From Acidimicrobiia bacterium (lineage in GTDB: Bacteria; Actinomycetota; Acidimicrobiia; Spongiisociales; Spongiisociaceae), in contig VXMM01000005.1 of assembly GCA_009841105.1 (NCBI GenBank), positions 1-52,790 on the forward strand: a stretch of DNA of 52,790 nt, written 5' to 3'. The position numbers and the translations under genes are program-made. The notes under the pieces were generated by a model. It had not been told where the DNA came from and did no database searches. It saw only the letters and a list, made by a program, of their open reading frames with translations. Below, in pieces: positions 45,206 through 52,790 of this stretch. Positions within the stretch are counted from its first letter, which is position 1; the number at the start of each line of letters is the position of its first letter.

Positions 45206-45562
45206 ATGGCACGAGTCAAGCGCCCTAGCAATTCCCGCACCAGGCATCGGAAGGTCCTGGCCAAGGCCAAGGGCTACCGCGGCGCCAAGAGCAGGAGCTT
45301 CCGGGCGGCCAACGAGCAGGTAATGAAGTCCCTGCAGTACGCCTATCGCGACCGGAGGGCGCGCAAGGGCGACTTTCGCAGGCTGTGGATCACCCGTATC
45401 AATGCCGCTGCCCGGGAGAACGGCACCACCTACTCCCGACTGATTGCGGGGTTGAAGGCGGCGGATTTCGAGGTGGACCGCAAGATGCTGGCCGATATCG
45501 CGGTCAATGATCCTGCCACCTTCCGCCAGATCGTCGAGTTGGCTTCCGCCAACCGCGCCTAG
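45206..45562 (+). CDS. rplT: Large ribosomal subunit protein bL20
   Basis: 118-aa 23S rRNA-binding protein and the probable feedback regulator of this operon. Marks are '[20 protein letters not shown]', '[20 protein letters not shown]' and '[20 protein letters not shown]'. It is preceded by a GGAGAAACG ribosome site. Confidence 0.97.
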   Translation: MARVKRPSNSRTRHRKVLAKAKGYRGAKSRSFRAANEQVMKSLQYAYRDRRARKGDFRRLWITRINAAARENGTTYSRLIAGLKAADFEVDRKMLADIAVNDPATFRQIVELASANRA

Positions 45563-45598
45563 ACCACCACCGTGTCCGGCTAGCGGCGTCTGACGACG

Positions 45599-46618
45599 AT
45601 GGACCTTGAACGTCTGGCTGGCGTAGTCAGCGCCGCCCGCGCCCGAATCGAGGCTGCGTCCGACCTGGCCGACCTGGCTGCGGCGGAGTCCGAGACGTTG
45701 GGGCGGCGTTCCGAGATAGCCGTAGCTCGAAGGGGTATCGGGCGCTTGGCACCGGACCGTCGGCGCCAGGTGGGGCGGGCGATCAACGAGGCGGTCGGCG
45801 TCCTGACCGCTGCAGTGGAGGATCGGCGCTCGGCGTTGCGCGCGGAGGCCGAGAACGCTCTGTTGGAGCAGGATCGGGTTGATCTCACCCTCCCATACGG
45901 GCGTCCCGCACGAGGTACTCATCACCTGCTGACCCGCACCATGGAGGACGTGTGCGACGTGTTCCGCGCCATCGGCTACGAGGTAGCGGAGGGGCCGGAG
46001 CTGGAGCTGGCGTGGTACAACTTCGACGCCCTCAACACCCCACCCACCCATCCGTCCCGCTTCGAGTCCGACACGATGTACTTGGAGGCGTTCGACGGTC
46101 GGGAGCGGAGCGGCCCCGACGAGCTGTTGTTGCGTACCCAGACCTCTCCGATGCAGGCCCGGTTCATGGAGAAGAACCCCCCACCGGTATACGTGGTGGT
46201 GCCCGGGCGGGTTTTCCGCACCGACACCTGGGACGCCACACACTCGCCGGTGTTCCACCAGATCGAAGGTTTGGCGGTGGACTCCGACATCACGTTCGGG
46301 GATCTGAAGGGCACCCTCGCCCACTTCGCCCGGGAGTTCTTCGGGGCCTCGGCTCGGACCCGCTTCGTTCCTCACTTCTTCCCGTTCACCGAGCCGTCGG
46401 CGGAGATGCTGGTGTGGTTCAACGGCCAGTGGCTGGAGATGTTGGGGTGCGGCATGGTCGATCCCAACGTATTCGAGGCGGTGGGGTACGACCCGGAGGA
46501 GGTGACGGGGTTCGCCTTCGGCATGGGTGTGGAGCGGCTGGCCATGGTGCGCCACGGCATCACCGACATCCGCCACTTCTACGACAGCGACCTGCGGGTC
46601 CTGGGGCAGTTCCGATGA
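45599..46618 (+). CDS. pheS: Phenylalanyl-tRNA synthetase alpha subunit
   Basis: Catalytic subunit that charges tRNA-Phe; 339 aa. An N-terminal helical tRNA-binding arm (1-90) leads to the class II core: 'THHLLTRTMEDVCDVFRAIG' (motif 1 region), 'LLRTQTSPMQARFME', motif 2 'PGRVFRTDTWDATHSPVFHQ', and motif 3 'GFAFGMGVERLAMVRHGITD'. ATGA overlap joins it to pheT. Its substrate tRNA-Phe in this window (10466-10538) has an unusual T loop. Confidence 0.96.
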   Translation: MDLERLAGVVSAARARIEAASDLADLAAAESETLGRRSEIAVARRGIGRLAPDRRRQVGRAINEAVGVLTAAVEDRRSALRAEAENALLEQDRVDLTLPYGRPARGTHHLLTRTMEDVCDVFRAIGYEVAEGPELELAWYNFDALNTPPTHPSRFESDTMYLEAFDGRERSGPDELLLRTQTSPMQARFMEKNPPPVYVVVPGRVFRTDTWDATHSPVFHQIEGLAVDSDITFGDLKGTLAHFAREFFGASARTRFVPHFFPFTEPSAEMLVWFNGQWLEMLGCGMVDPNVFEAVGYDPEEVTGFAFGMGVERLAMVRHGITDIRHFYDSDLRVLGQFR

Positions 46619-49011
46619 AGGTTCCGATTGGCTGGCTCGCGGATTTCATCGATCTGCCTACCCGGGATCCGCACGAACTGGAGCGGATCCTCGTCTCCCT
46701 CGGTCACGAGGTAGAGGGGATTGAGGAATACGGACCGTCCTTCGAGGGCGTAGTGGTGGGGCGAGTGGAGGAGGTCGGGCCTCATCCCGATGCTGACCGG
46801 ATCCGTTTCTGCCGGGTTGATGACGGAACGGTCACCCGGGACGTGGTGTGCGGGGCGTGGAACTTCGAGGCCGGTGCGGTCATCGCCTACGCGAGGCCTG
46901 GATCCCGTCTCGGCGCCGCTACGGACGAGCCTCTTGAGGTGGGGAGTCGCAAGATACGCGGCATCGTATCGCACGGCATGATCGCCTCGGCCCGCGAGCT
47001 CGGGTTGGGCGATGACCACGACGGCATCCTGGTCTTGGACGAGTTGGGCGCGGCCACCGAGCACGACCTGGGCCGCCCCTTGGAGGAGGTGATCGGCCTG
47101 GGCGACGTGGTGCTTGACGTGAGCATCACCACCAATCGGGGCGACTGCATGGGCATCCGGGGATTGGCCCGCGAGCTGGCCGCCTACTGGCAGGTCCCGC
47201 TGCGTGACATCTCTCCGAGCTTCCCGACCGGCCCGGAGGCCTCTGCCTTCGAGGTGTCGATCAGCGATCCGGAAGCGTGCCCTCGCTTCGTTGCCCACCA
47301 GGTGGACGGCGTGCGGATCGGTCCCTCGCCTCTTTGGATGCAGCTGCGGCTCCTGGCTATCGGGCAGCGGCCCATCTCCAACGTGGTGGACGTGTCCAAC
47401 TACGTGATGTGGGAGCTCGGTCACCCGATCCATACATTCGATGCGGATGCCATATCCGGCGGCCAGGTCATCCTCCGGAGGGCCGAGGAGGGCGAGAGGT
47501 TGGAGACCCTGGACGGGGTGGAACGCCCGCTGGCAGCCGGCGACATCGTCGTGACCGACCCGTCGGGCCCGATTGCCCTGGCAGGCGTGATGGGAGGGGC
47601 GTCCACCGAGGTTGTCCCGACGACCACCAGCGTGCTGGTCGAGGCTGCCAACTGGCATCCACCCTCGATCCTGGCCACCTCGTGGCGGCTCGGATTGCGA
47701 AGCGAGGCTTCGGCCCGGTTCGAACGGGGGGTCGATCCGAACCTCTCTGCCCTTGCCACCGCCCGGACGGTGGAACTGGTGGCGCTGACATCGGGCGGGG
47801 TGCCTCGTTCCCAGGCCGTGGACTGTTACCCGATCCCGCGAATGCCGTGGACGGTCGACCTCACGGCCCATAACGTGAGCCGCTTACTCGGCCCGGTGCC
47901 TTCGTTCGGAGATGCGTTGTCGTTGCTGGATCGTCTCGGTTTCGGGATTGATCGGGACGGCCGATCAGCCCGGGTGACCGTTCCGACCCATCGCGCGGAT
48001 GTCACCCGTCCGGCCGATCTGGTCGAGGAGGTCGCCCGCCTCCACGGCTACGACCGCTTCCCGGATCTGGTGCGCCATGGTAGGCAAGGCAGTCTCACCC
48101 CGGAGCAGTTGGCCGTCCGGCGACTCCGCGAAGCCCTGGTCGGCGCCGGTCTCACCGAAGCCCAGACGCTCAGCTTCATCGGGCAGGACGATCTGGACGC
48201 GCTCGGTCTCCCGCTCCGGGATCCGCGCCGGGTGACTATCCGAGTCAAGAACCCGCTTCGCGAGGAGGAGGCCATCCTGCGCACTACCCTGCTGCCCGGC
48301 CTTATGGGGGCGGTGTCGCGCAACGTGGCTCGGGGTCTGAAGTCGGTACGACTGTTCGAGACCGGCCGGGTGTTCACGGCCCGCGACGACCCGGAGGACC
48401 CCCGCATACCCTTCCAGCCTGTCCACTTGGCGATGGTCCTGTCCGGTTCTGGCGTGGATGTATTCGCCGCAACTGGGCTGATAGATCTACTGGCCCGAGT
48501 GACGGACCGCAAGCTGGACCTCCGGCAGGAGTCGTTGCCGGGCCTCCATCCGGGTCGGGCAGCGGTCGTGAAGTGTGACGCAGCCGACATAGGGATGGTC
48601 GGTGAGCTCCATCCGGCTGCAGCACGGAAGTTCGGGCTGGAGGGCAGGGTGGCGGTGGCCGAGATGGACCTCGGCCCCCTCGTGTCGGGTAGCCCGACCT
48701 GGATGCTGGAGGATGTCTCCGCTTACCCGCCCATGGTGTTCGACTTGGCGTTCGTGCTGGCAGATACGGTTCCGGCGGCGCGCCTGCTGGAGGTGGTGGA
48801 GGAGTCCGCAAGCAGGCACCTGGAGAGCCTGGAGTTGTTCGACGAGTTCAGGGGTGGCTCCATTCCGGATGCCCACAGGAGCCTGGCGGTCCGGATCACG
48901 CTGCGTGCCATGGACCACACCATCTCCGATGAGGAGGCGGCGCCGATCGGGCGGGGCATCGCAGCCGCGGTCGCCGATCGGTTGGGCGGCGTTCTACGGG
49001 GAAGCATGTGA
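46615..49011 (+). CDS. pheT: Phenylalanyl-tRNA synthetase beta subunit
   Basis: Structural and editing subunit; 798 aa from ATG 46615. Order: N-terminal 'MKVPIGWLADFIDLPT', an EMAP-like RNA-binding domain ('VVVGRVEEVGPHPDADRIRF'), B3/B4 editing ('LDVSITTNRGDCMGIRGLAR', 'VVDVSNYVMWELGHPIHTFD'), B5, the pseudo-catalytic core ('NPLREEEAILRTTLLPGLMG') and the C-terminal ferredoxin-fold anticodon-binding domain. The open frame extends upstream into pheS but is not coding there. It overlaps argF by GTGA. Confidence 0.96.
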   Translation: MKVPIGWLADFIDLPTRDPHELERILVSLGHEVEGIEEYGPSFEGVVVGRVEEVGPHPDADRIRFCRVDDGTVTRDVVCGAWNFEAGAVIAYARPGSRLGAATDEPLEVGSRKIRGIVSHGMIASARELGLGDDHDGILVLDELGAATEHDLGRPLEEVIGLGDVVLDVSITTNRGDCMGIRGLARELAAYWQVPLRDISPSFPTGPEASAFEVSISDPEACPRFVAHQVDGVRIGPSPLWMQLRLLAIGQRPISNVVDVSNYVMWELGHPIHTFDADAISGGQVILRRAEEGERLETLDGVERPLAAGDIVVTDPSGPIALAGVMGGASTEVVPTTTSVLVEAANWHPPSILATSWRLGLRSEASARFERGVDPNLSALATARTVELVALTSGGVPRSQAVDCYPIPRMPWTVDLTAHNVSRLLGPVPSFGDALSLLDRLGFGIDRDGRSARVTVPTHRADVTRPADLVEEVARLHGYDRFPDLVRHGRQGSLTPEQLAVRRLREALVGAGLTEAQTLSFIGQDDLDALGLPLRDPRRVTIRVKNPLREEEAILRTTLLPGLMGAVSRNVARGLKSVRLFETGRVFTARDDPEDPRIPFQPVHLAMVLSGSGVDVFAATGLIDLLARVTDRKLDLRQESLPGLHPGRAAVVKCDAADIGMVGELHPAAARKFGLEGRVAVAEMDLGPLVSGSPTWMLEDVSAYPPMVFDLAFVLADTVPAARLLEVVEESASRHLESLELFDEFRGGSIPDAHRSLAVRITLRAMDHTISDEEAAPIGRGIAAAVADRLGGVLRGSM

Positions 49012-49892
49012 ACGACTTCCTGGGTATCGCCGACCTCGACCGGGGAGTCCTGGAGCGCCTGGTGGAGTCAGCCTCCCGGCTCCGCCACGACCGGAGCTTC
49101 AGGTCGGGCGCCCTGGCCGGTTCCCGGATCGGACTGTTCTTCGAGAAGCCCTCCACCCGCACCAGGGTGTCAAGCGAGGTGGCGGCGGTGGACCTCGGCG
49201 CCCATCCGGTGGTCCTGGGTCAGAGCGAAGTGGGTATCGGGTCGAGGGAAGCGGTCCGCGATGTGGCCCGGGTGCTGGACCGCTACCTGGATCTGGTGGC
49301 GATGCGGGTCTTCGATCATCGGACGCTCGTGGAGATGGCCGAGCACGCCGACGCCCCCGTGGTGAACCTCCTTTCGGACGTCGAGCACCCCTGCCAGGCG
49401 GTGGCCGATCTCCAGACCATCGCGGAGCATCGCCAGGTTGCCGAGTCGGTGGTGGCCTACGTGGGAGACGGCAACAACGTGTGCCACAGCCTGATGCTCG
49501 GTGTGGCCCGGCTGGGGGGCCGGATGCGCGTCGTGAGCCCACCCGGGTTCGAGCCTCGGGAGGAATTGGTGGCTAGGGGTGAGGGCCGGATCATGGTCAC
49601 GCCGGATGTCGAGGCGGTGGACGGCGCCGACGTGGTCTACACAGACGTGTGGGCGTCGATGGGTCAGGAGGCCGAGGCGTCGGAGCGGGCTCTGGCATTC
49701 GCCGGCTACCGGGTGGACGAGGACCTGTTCGCTCGGGCCCGGCCCGACGCGATATTCCTTCATTGCCTGCCCGCCCACCGTGGTGAGGAGGTGACCGACG
49801 CCGTGGTCGACCACCCCAGGTCCAGGGTGTTCGATCAGGCGGAGAACCGACTCCACTCTATGAAGGCCATCCTGCTCGAACTCCTGGAGTGA
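49008..49892 (+). CDS. argF: Ornithine carbamoyltransferase
   Basis: Forms citrulline from ornithine and carbamoyl phosphate; 294 aa. 'FFEKPSTRTRVSSEVAAVDL' holds the carbamoyl-phosphate STRTR motif, then 'HPCQAVADLQT', 'VAYVGDGNNVCHSL' and the ornithine-type 'FLHCLPAHRGEEV', which separates it from aspartate transferases. It is not beside other arginine genes; in many actinobacteria argF sits in argCJBDFRGH. GTGA overlap with pheT and GTGA overlap with the next gene place it in a pheST-argF-mpg transcript. Confidence 0.92.
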   Translation: MNDFLGIADLDRGVLERLVESASRLRHDRSFRSGALAGSRIGLFFEKPSTRTRVSSEVAAVDLGAHPVVLGQSEVGIGSREAVRDVARVLDRYLDLVAMRVFDHRTLVEMAEHADAPVVNLLSDVEHPCQAVADLQTIAEHRQVAESVVAYVGDGNNVCHSLMLGVARLGGRMRVVSPPGFEPREELVARGEGRIMVTPDVEAVDGADVVYTDVWASMGQEAEASERALAFAGYRVDEDLFARARPDAIFLHCLPAHRGEEVTDAVVDHPRSRVFDQAENRLHSMKAILLELLE

Positions 49893-50434
49893 CGCCTTCC
49901 GATCTGTCCGGTCCTGTCGACCAGGTAGCGCGACGGCTGCTCGGTCACCGGCTGAGCACCGACTTCGGCGGGACGACCGCGGTGGTCATCGAGGAAGTTG
50001 AGGCATACGGGGGCACCGACGATCCGGCCTCCCATGCCTATCGAGGCCGCACCGTTCGTAACGCCTCGATGTTCGGCCCGGCCGGCACGCTCTACGTGTA
50101 CCGGTCCTACGGGGTTCATTGGTGCGCGAACGTCGTGACCGGTCCCGAGGGGACTGGTGAGGCGGTGCTGATCAGGGGCGGTCGGGTGGTCGAGGGTATC
50201 GAACTGGTGCTGTCCCGGCGCGGGCGCCGGGACCACCTGACCGACGGCCCCGGCAAGCTGACCCAGGCGCTGGGGATCACGGGGGATCACGACGGGACAT
50301 CGGTGCTGGTGGGCCCGGTGCGTTTGGAGGAAGGGCCCGCTCCGGACGCTGGTCCGGTCTTGCACACGCCGCGGATCGGGATCAGCCGGGAAGCAGAACG
50401 CCCGTGGAGGTTCGTGGTTGACGGTGGACGATGA
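49889..50434 (+). CDS. 3-methyladenine DNA glycosylase (AAG/MPG family)
   Basis: Base-excision repair enzyme removing alkylated purines; 181 aa. 'VARRLLGHRLSTDFGG', 'VVIEEVEAYGGTDDPASHAYRGRT' carries the catalytic Glu, and 'NASMFGPAGTLYVYRSYGVH' and 'LTDGPGKLTQALGI' are signature segments of the AAG family. The GTGA start overlaps the argF stop. The neighbourhood gives no functional hint. Confidence 0.93.
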   Translation: MTPSDLSGPVDQVARRLLGHRLSTDFGGTTAVVIEEVEAYGGTDDPASHAYRGRTVRNASMFGPAGTLYVYRSYGVHWCANVVTGPEGTGEAVLIRGGRVVEGIELVLSRRGRRDHLTDGPGKLTQALGITGDHDGTSVLVGPVRLEEGPAPDAGPVLHTPRIGISREAERPWRFVVDGGR

Positions 50435-50496
50435 GCCGCCCTGTGGCCGGTCGCGGGTTACCCGGGCTGATGACTGGCTCCGCGCCTCACGAGGGC

Positions 50497-50502
50497 TAAT
50501 CT
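50497..50502 (+). promoter_or_regulatory. -10 box TAATCT of tyrS, leaderless type
   Basis: TAATCT lies six bases before GTG of tyrS with no ribosome-binding site; the same hexamer and a similar spacing occur before the TetR gene. Confidence 0.5.
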
Positions 50503-50508
50503 CGCCCC

Positions 50509-51756
50509 GTGAACCCAGGACCTGGCATGACGCCCGAGCAGCAGGCGGATTACCTGCTGCGTGATGTCGACACGTTCCTCCCGACCACCGAGGAACTGGT
50601 CGATCGCATCAGGGACTCCAAGAAGACGGGCCGCCCGCTACGGGTGAAGCTGGGCCTCGACCCCACCGCCAACGTGATCACGCTTGGCTGGGCGGTCGTG
50701 CTCTGGAAGTTGCGGGAGTTCCAGGATCTCGGCCACAAGGCGGTGCTCATCCTCGGGACTTTCACTGCCCAGGTGGGCGACCCGAGCGGTCAATCCGAGA
50801 CGAGGAAGCGCTTGACGGCGAGCCAAGTGGAGTCCTTTGCCGCAGCGGTGAAGAGGAACTTCGGGGAGATCCTGCTCACGCAGGCGGATGTTCTTGAGAT
50901 CCGTCCCAACTCCGATTGGCTGGCCTCGCTCGACATGCGCGAGGTACTGGAGCTCACCGCCTCGACGACCCTGGCCCAGATGCTGGAGCGAGACGACTTC
51001 GCCAAGCGTTTCGCGGACCGCCGACCCATCTCGATGATGGAGTTCATGTACCCGCTGCTCCAGGGGTACGACTCGGTCGCCGTAGAGGCCGACGTGGAAC
51101 TCGGCGGCACCGACCAGCTCTTCAACCTGATGATGGGGCGCCAGGTCCAGCAGCGCTACGACCAGGCGGCGCAGATGGTGCTCACCATGCCGCTGCTAGT
51201 GGGCACCGACGGTAAGAAGAAGATGTCCCAGTCACTGGGGAACTACGTGAACATCTCCCCGCCTTACAGCGAGATGTTCGGCAAGACGATGAGTATCCCC
51301 GATTCGGCGATGCCGCAGTGGTACCGGCTTGCCTCCGGGCTACCGATCGAGGAGATAAACGCTGCGCTGGCCGCCCTGGCGGACGGGAGTCTGCACCCGG
51401 GCCACGCCAAGCGCCGCCTGGCTCGGGCGGTCGTGGACCGTTACATGCCGGGTCAGGGCGAGATCGAGGAGCGGGCCTTCGACCGCCAGTTCGTACTCCG
51501 AGAGATCCCGGACGACATCCCGACCTACCGGCTTCCACCCGGTGAGCCCGAGGGTGAGGTGTACCTTCCCGGACTGCTGGCTGACGCGGGCTTGGTGGCG
51601 TCACGGAGCGAGGGAAGGCGGATGCTGGCTCAAGGGGCGGTGCGCATTAACGGAAACCAGGAGAAACGGGAGAGTGTGTGGAGGCTCGACTTGCTACCCG
51701 GTGCCGACCCCACGGTGATTTCGGTCGGTAAGCGGCGCTTCGTCCGCGTCCGTTAG
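50509..51756 (+). CDS. tyrS: Tyrosyl-tRNA synthetase with altered HIGH motif
   Basis: Charges tRNA-Tyr; 415 aa, class I. The HIGH region reads 'GLDPTANVITLGWAVVLWKL', so the usual HLGH is TLGW (residues 58-61) and both histidines are missing. The second signature is KMSQS (238-242, usually KMSKS) in 'TDGKKKMSQSLGNYVN'. Tyrosine-binding 'EADVELGGTDQLFNLMMGR' and the C-terminal S4 RNA-binding domain ('RSEGRRMLAQGAVRINGNQ') are intact. No T-box is present upstream. The gene starts at GTG 50509 with an apparent leaderless promoter. Confidence 0.9.
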   Translation: MNPGPGMTPEQQADYLLRDVDTFLPTTEELVDRIRDSKKTGRPLRVKLGLDPTANVITLGWAVVLWKLREFQDLGHKAVLILGTFTAQVGDPSGQSETRKRLTASQVESFAAAVKRNFGEILLTQADVLEIRPNSDWLASLDMREVLELTASTTLAQMLERDDFAKRFADRRPISMMEFMYPLLQGYDSVAVEADVELGGTDQLFNLMMGRQVQQRYDQAAQMVLTMPLLVGTDGKKKMSQSLGNYVNISPPYSEMFGKTMSIPDSAMPQWYRLASGLPIEEINAALAALADGSLHPGHAKRRLARAVVDRYMPGQGEIEERAFDRQFVLREIPDDIPTYRLPPGEPEGEVYLPGLLADAGLVASRSEGRRMLAQGAVRINGNQEKRESVWRLDLLPGADPTVISVGKRRFVRVR

Positions 51757-51768
51757 GCGGAGTCCGCT

Positions 51769-52077
51769 TCAGCAGCCCAAGGCGTAGGCGACTGCCCGGC
51801 ACACCCTGTCCAGGGTGAGTTGGTCCACGGAGCCGATAGGAGTGGAGAGCGACGCCTTGGCGACGGTGTAAAGGCCGTCACAGTTGATGACCGAAGCGCG
51901 GTCGAGACCCGCTGTCCGATGATTGAGATCAACCTCGGTGGCTAGACCGCGGATCGAGGTGGTCACTCCGGCTACCGTTACGAAGCTACGCACGTCTATG
52001 ACCTCGGTGCGGGTGAGCACCAGAACGGGCCTGGTCGTGCCGCCGACGGGTGCCAATCGGATCTCGCCGCGGATCAC
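51769..52077 (-). CDS. MazF/PemK-family toxin
   Basis: Predicted sequence-specific mRNA endonuclease; 102 aa. The family pattern is visible: N-terminal 'MIRGEIRLAPVGGTTRPVLVL', 'VTTSIRGLATEVDLN' and 'ASVINCDGLYTVAKASLS'. It follows its antitoxin with an ATGA overlap and ends 12 bases from the convergent tyrS end. Cleavage specificity cannot be deduced. Confidence 0.85.
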   Translation of the reverse strand: MIRGEIRLAPVGGTTRPVLVLTRTEVIDVRSFVTVAGVTTSIRGLATEVDLNHRTAGLDRASVINCDGLYTVAKASLSTPIGSVDQLTLDRVCRAVAYALGC

Positions 52078-52283
52078 TCGTCCACCCAGACTTGGACCTC
52101 ATCCCAGAAGGGATCGGATCGCTCGGGCCGGCGCCGGTAGGCGTCGCGGTCCTGTTGGATCATGGCGGCGCGAACCGCAGCCCCAACGCCCTCGCGGGCC
52201 GCGGCCGACACGTTGATCTTCAACTGCCGAGCTTGCTCGGCGAGTTGACTGTCCAGGGTAAAGGTAGTTCTCGTGGTAGCCAT
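52074..52283 (-). CDS. Antitoxin of the MazF-like toxin (ribbon-helix-helix / CcdA-like)
   Basis: 69-aa DNA-binding antitoxin. The N-terminal 'TTRTTFTLDSQLAEQARQL' and 'INVSAAAREGVGAAVRAAM' form a ribbon-helix-helix, and the C-terminal 'RRPERSDPFWDEVQVW' is the likely toxin-binding tail. On the minus strand TAGCAT precedes ATG by six bases and is part of a palindrome, so the pair probably represses itself. Confidence 0.78.
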   Translation of the reverse strand: MATTRTTFTLDSQLAEQARQLKINVSAAAREGVGAAVRAAMIQQDRDAYRRRPERSDPFWDEVQVWVDE

Positions 52284-52289
52284 ACCTGA

Positions 52290-52299
52290 ATGCTAGCAT
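52290..52299 (-). promoter_or_regulatory. Toxin-antitoxin promoter -10 within a 10-bp palindrome
   Basis: ATGCTAGCAT is a perfect palindrome overlapping the minus-strand -10 TAGCAT, six bases before the antitoxin ATG. This position would allow autorepression by the antitoxin. There is no ribosome-binding site. Confidence 0.5.
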
Positions 52300-52753
52300 C
52301 TGATGACAGCTGCTCGGTCAACTGGGTCTTCTTTCCGCGCGATACCGGTTGTCCCATCGGTGACCGGATCGCAAGGTCGCCCGGACCTGCTATAGTTATG
52401 CGGTTGGCTGCCTCGCCTCCGCTCGTCTGACCTAGGCGGCCGGTTCGCTTCCCTCCCTGGTGAGGGGTGAGCTATCGGCGGAGCCGGAGTAGCCAGTACC
52501 GCAGGAGCTGCGGATCAGGGCTCCTTGACAACTGAACAGCGTGTCAAAAGCCGAAAGAAAGTCATTCCTATGGCCGGGCCCACGGGTGCCGGCCGTCGGG
52601 GATGTACTCCCAAACCGTTGATGCGGAGGCATCGGCGGATTGGATCGAACCTTCCTGGCAGCCTCACGCCTCGCGCGTACCGGCTGTCGGGACACATGAC
52701 AGGATTCTGATGCCGCCGTCGCCCTCGTGGCGGTCGGCGGGATCGAAGGACTG
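52300..52753 (+). promoter_or_regulatory. rRNA operon promoter and leader
   Basis: Gene-free region before 16S rRNA. An extended -10, TGCTATAGT (52388-52396), is the best promoter candidate; no clear -35 is visible. A boxA-like antitermination site with the core CTCCTTGACAACTGAACAG lies at 52521-52539 and resembles the actinobacterial rRNA leader consensus, which fits the presence of nusB in the window. Confidence 0.55.
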
Positions 52754-52790
52754 ACGTTGGAGAGTTTGATCCTGGCTCAGGACGAACGCT
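52754..52790 (+). rRNA. 16S ribosomal RNA, first bases only
   Basis: The universal 5' segment AGAGTTTGATCCTGGCTCAG starts at 52761 and is followed by GACGAACGCT; the gene runs past the window edge. The mature 5' end, placed by comparison with E. coli, is about 52754. Confidence 0.95.

Noticed and set aside
45107-46576. 489-aa minus-strand frame across rplT and pheS
   Set aside because: Shadow of two conserved genes.
52525-52550. TTGACA at 52525 as an rRNA -35 box
   Set aside because: No -10 follows at 16-18 bases; the surrounding sequence fits an rRNA boxA leader element better.

Overview
The window comes from a high-GC bacterium that is almost certainly an actinobacterium. The evidence is the actinobacterial integration host factor gene (mIHF) in a pyr-mihF-gmk-rpoZ-coaBC-metK-priA-def-fmt series, a PriA with degenerate helicase motifs, MurA with Asp in place of the catalytic Cys, and many start codons with no leader or Shine-Dalgarno sequence. 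A deep-branching class such as Acidimicrobiia is my guess, not something the sequence proves. Almost all of it is core metabolism and information processing. There is no phage, CRISPR array, transposase or large island. The unusual material lies in gene architecture, start sites and intergenic DNA.

Layout. 1-2.6 kb: end of a zinc-type alcohol dehydrogenase and a two-gene TPP-dependent E1 dehydrogenase. 3.1-6.3 kb (minus): TetR-ppk-sixA polyphosphate operon. 6.4-10.2 kb: a winged-helix protein, purA and a threonine aldolase. 10.2-10.5 kb: tRNA-Asp and tRNA-Phe flanking a 133-bp inverted-repeat element. 10.6-12.4 kb: ABC exporter with a two-operator promoter. 12.4-13.7 kb: murA. 14.0-15.1 kb: a lipoprotein with a recently duplicated domain. 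15.2-16.3 kb: a lone HsdR-N-type nuclease. 16.4-19.1 kb: aroC and fused aroK-aroB. 19.6-22.0 kb: a GAF-PAS-kinase-receiver-DNA-binding fusion. 22.1-23.1 kb: efp, nusB. 23.5-43.6 kb: a long plus-strand series from a PyrR-regulated leader through the complete UMP pathway (pyrR-B-C-carA-carB-pyrD-F) to mihF, gmk, rpoZ, coaBC, metK, priA, def, fmt, rsmB, rpe and a ribD-ribA fusion. 44.2-51.8 kb: infC-rpmI-rplT, pheST, argF, mpg, tyrS. 51.8-52.3 kb (minus): MazEF-like toxin-antitoxin. 52.4-52.8 kb: rRNA leader and the first bases of 16S rRNA.

How the genes work together. carAB supplies carbamoyl phosphate to pyrB and also to argF further along. fmt and def form a formyl-Met cycle; efp, infC, rpmI, rplT, pheST, tyrS and the two tRNAs serve translation. 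aroC-aroKB covers three shikimate steps. The ribD-ribA fusion supplies two early riboflavin steps but appears to have lost the reductase core.

Most notable: a four-copy dispersed intergenic repeat (about 200-290 bp) carrying a terminator-like hairpin; the sensor/regulator fusion whose receiver Asp is Asn; the RibD-RibA fusion with a shrunken middle domain; infC starting at ATC over a start-stop ATG-TAA; gmk and priA apparently starting at CTG within CTGA; and a repeated TANNNT-N6/7-RTG pattern suggesting leaderless transcripts. All functions are inferred from reading motifs; no database search was possible.
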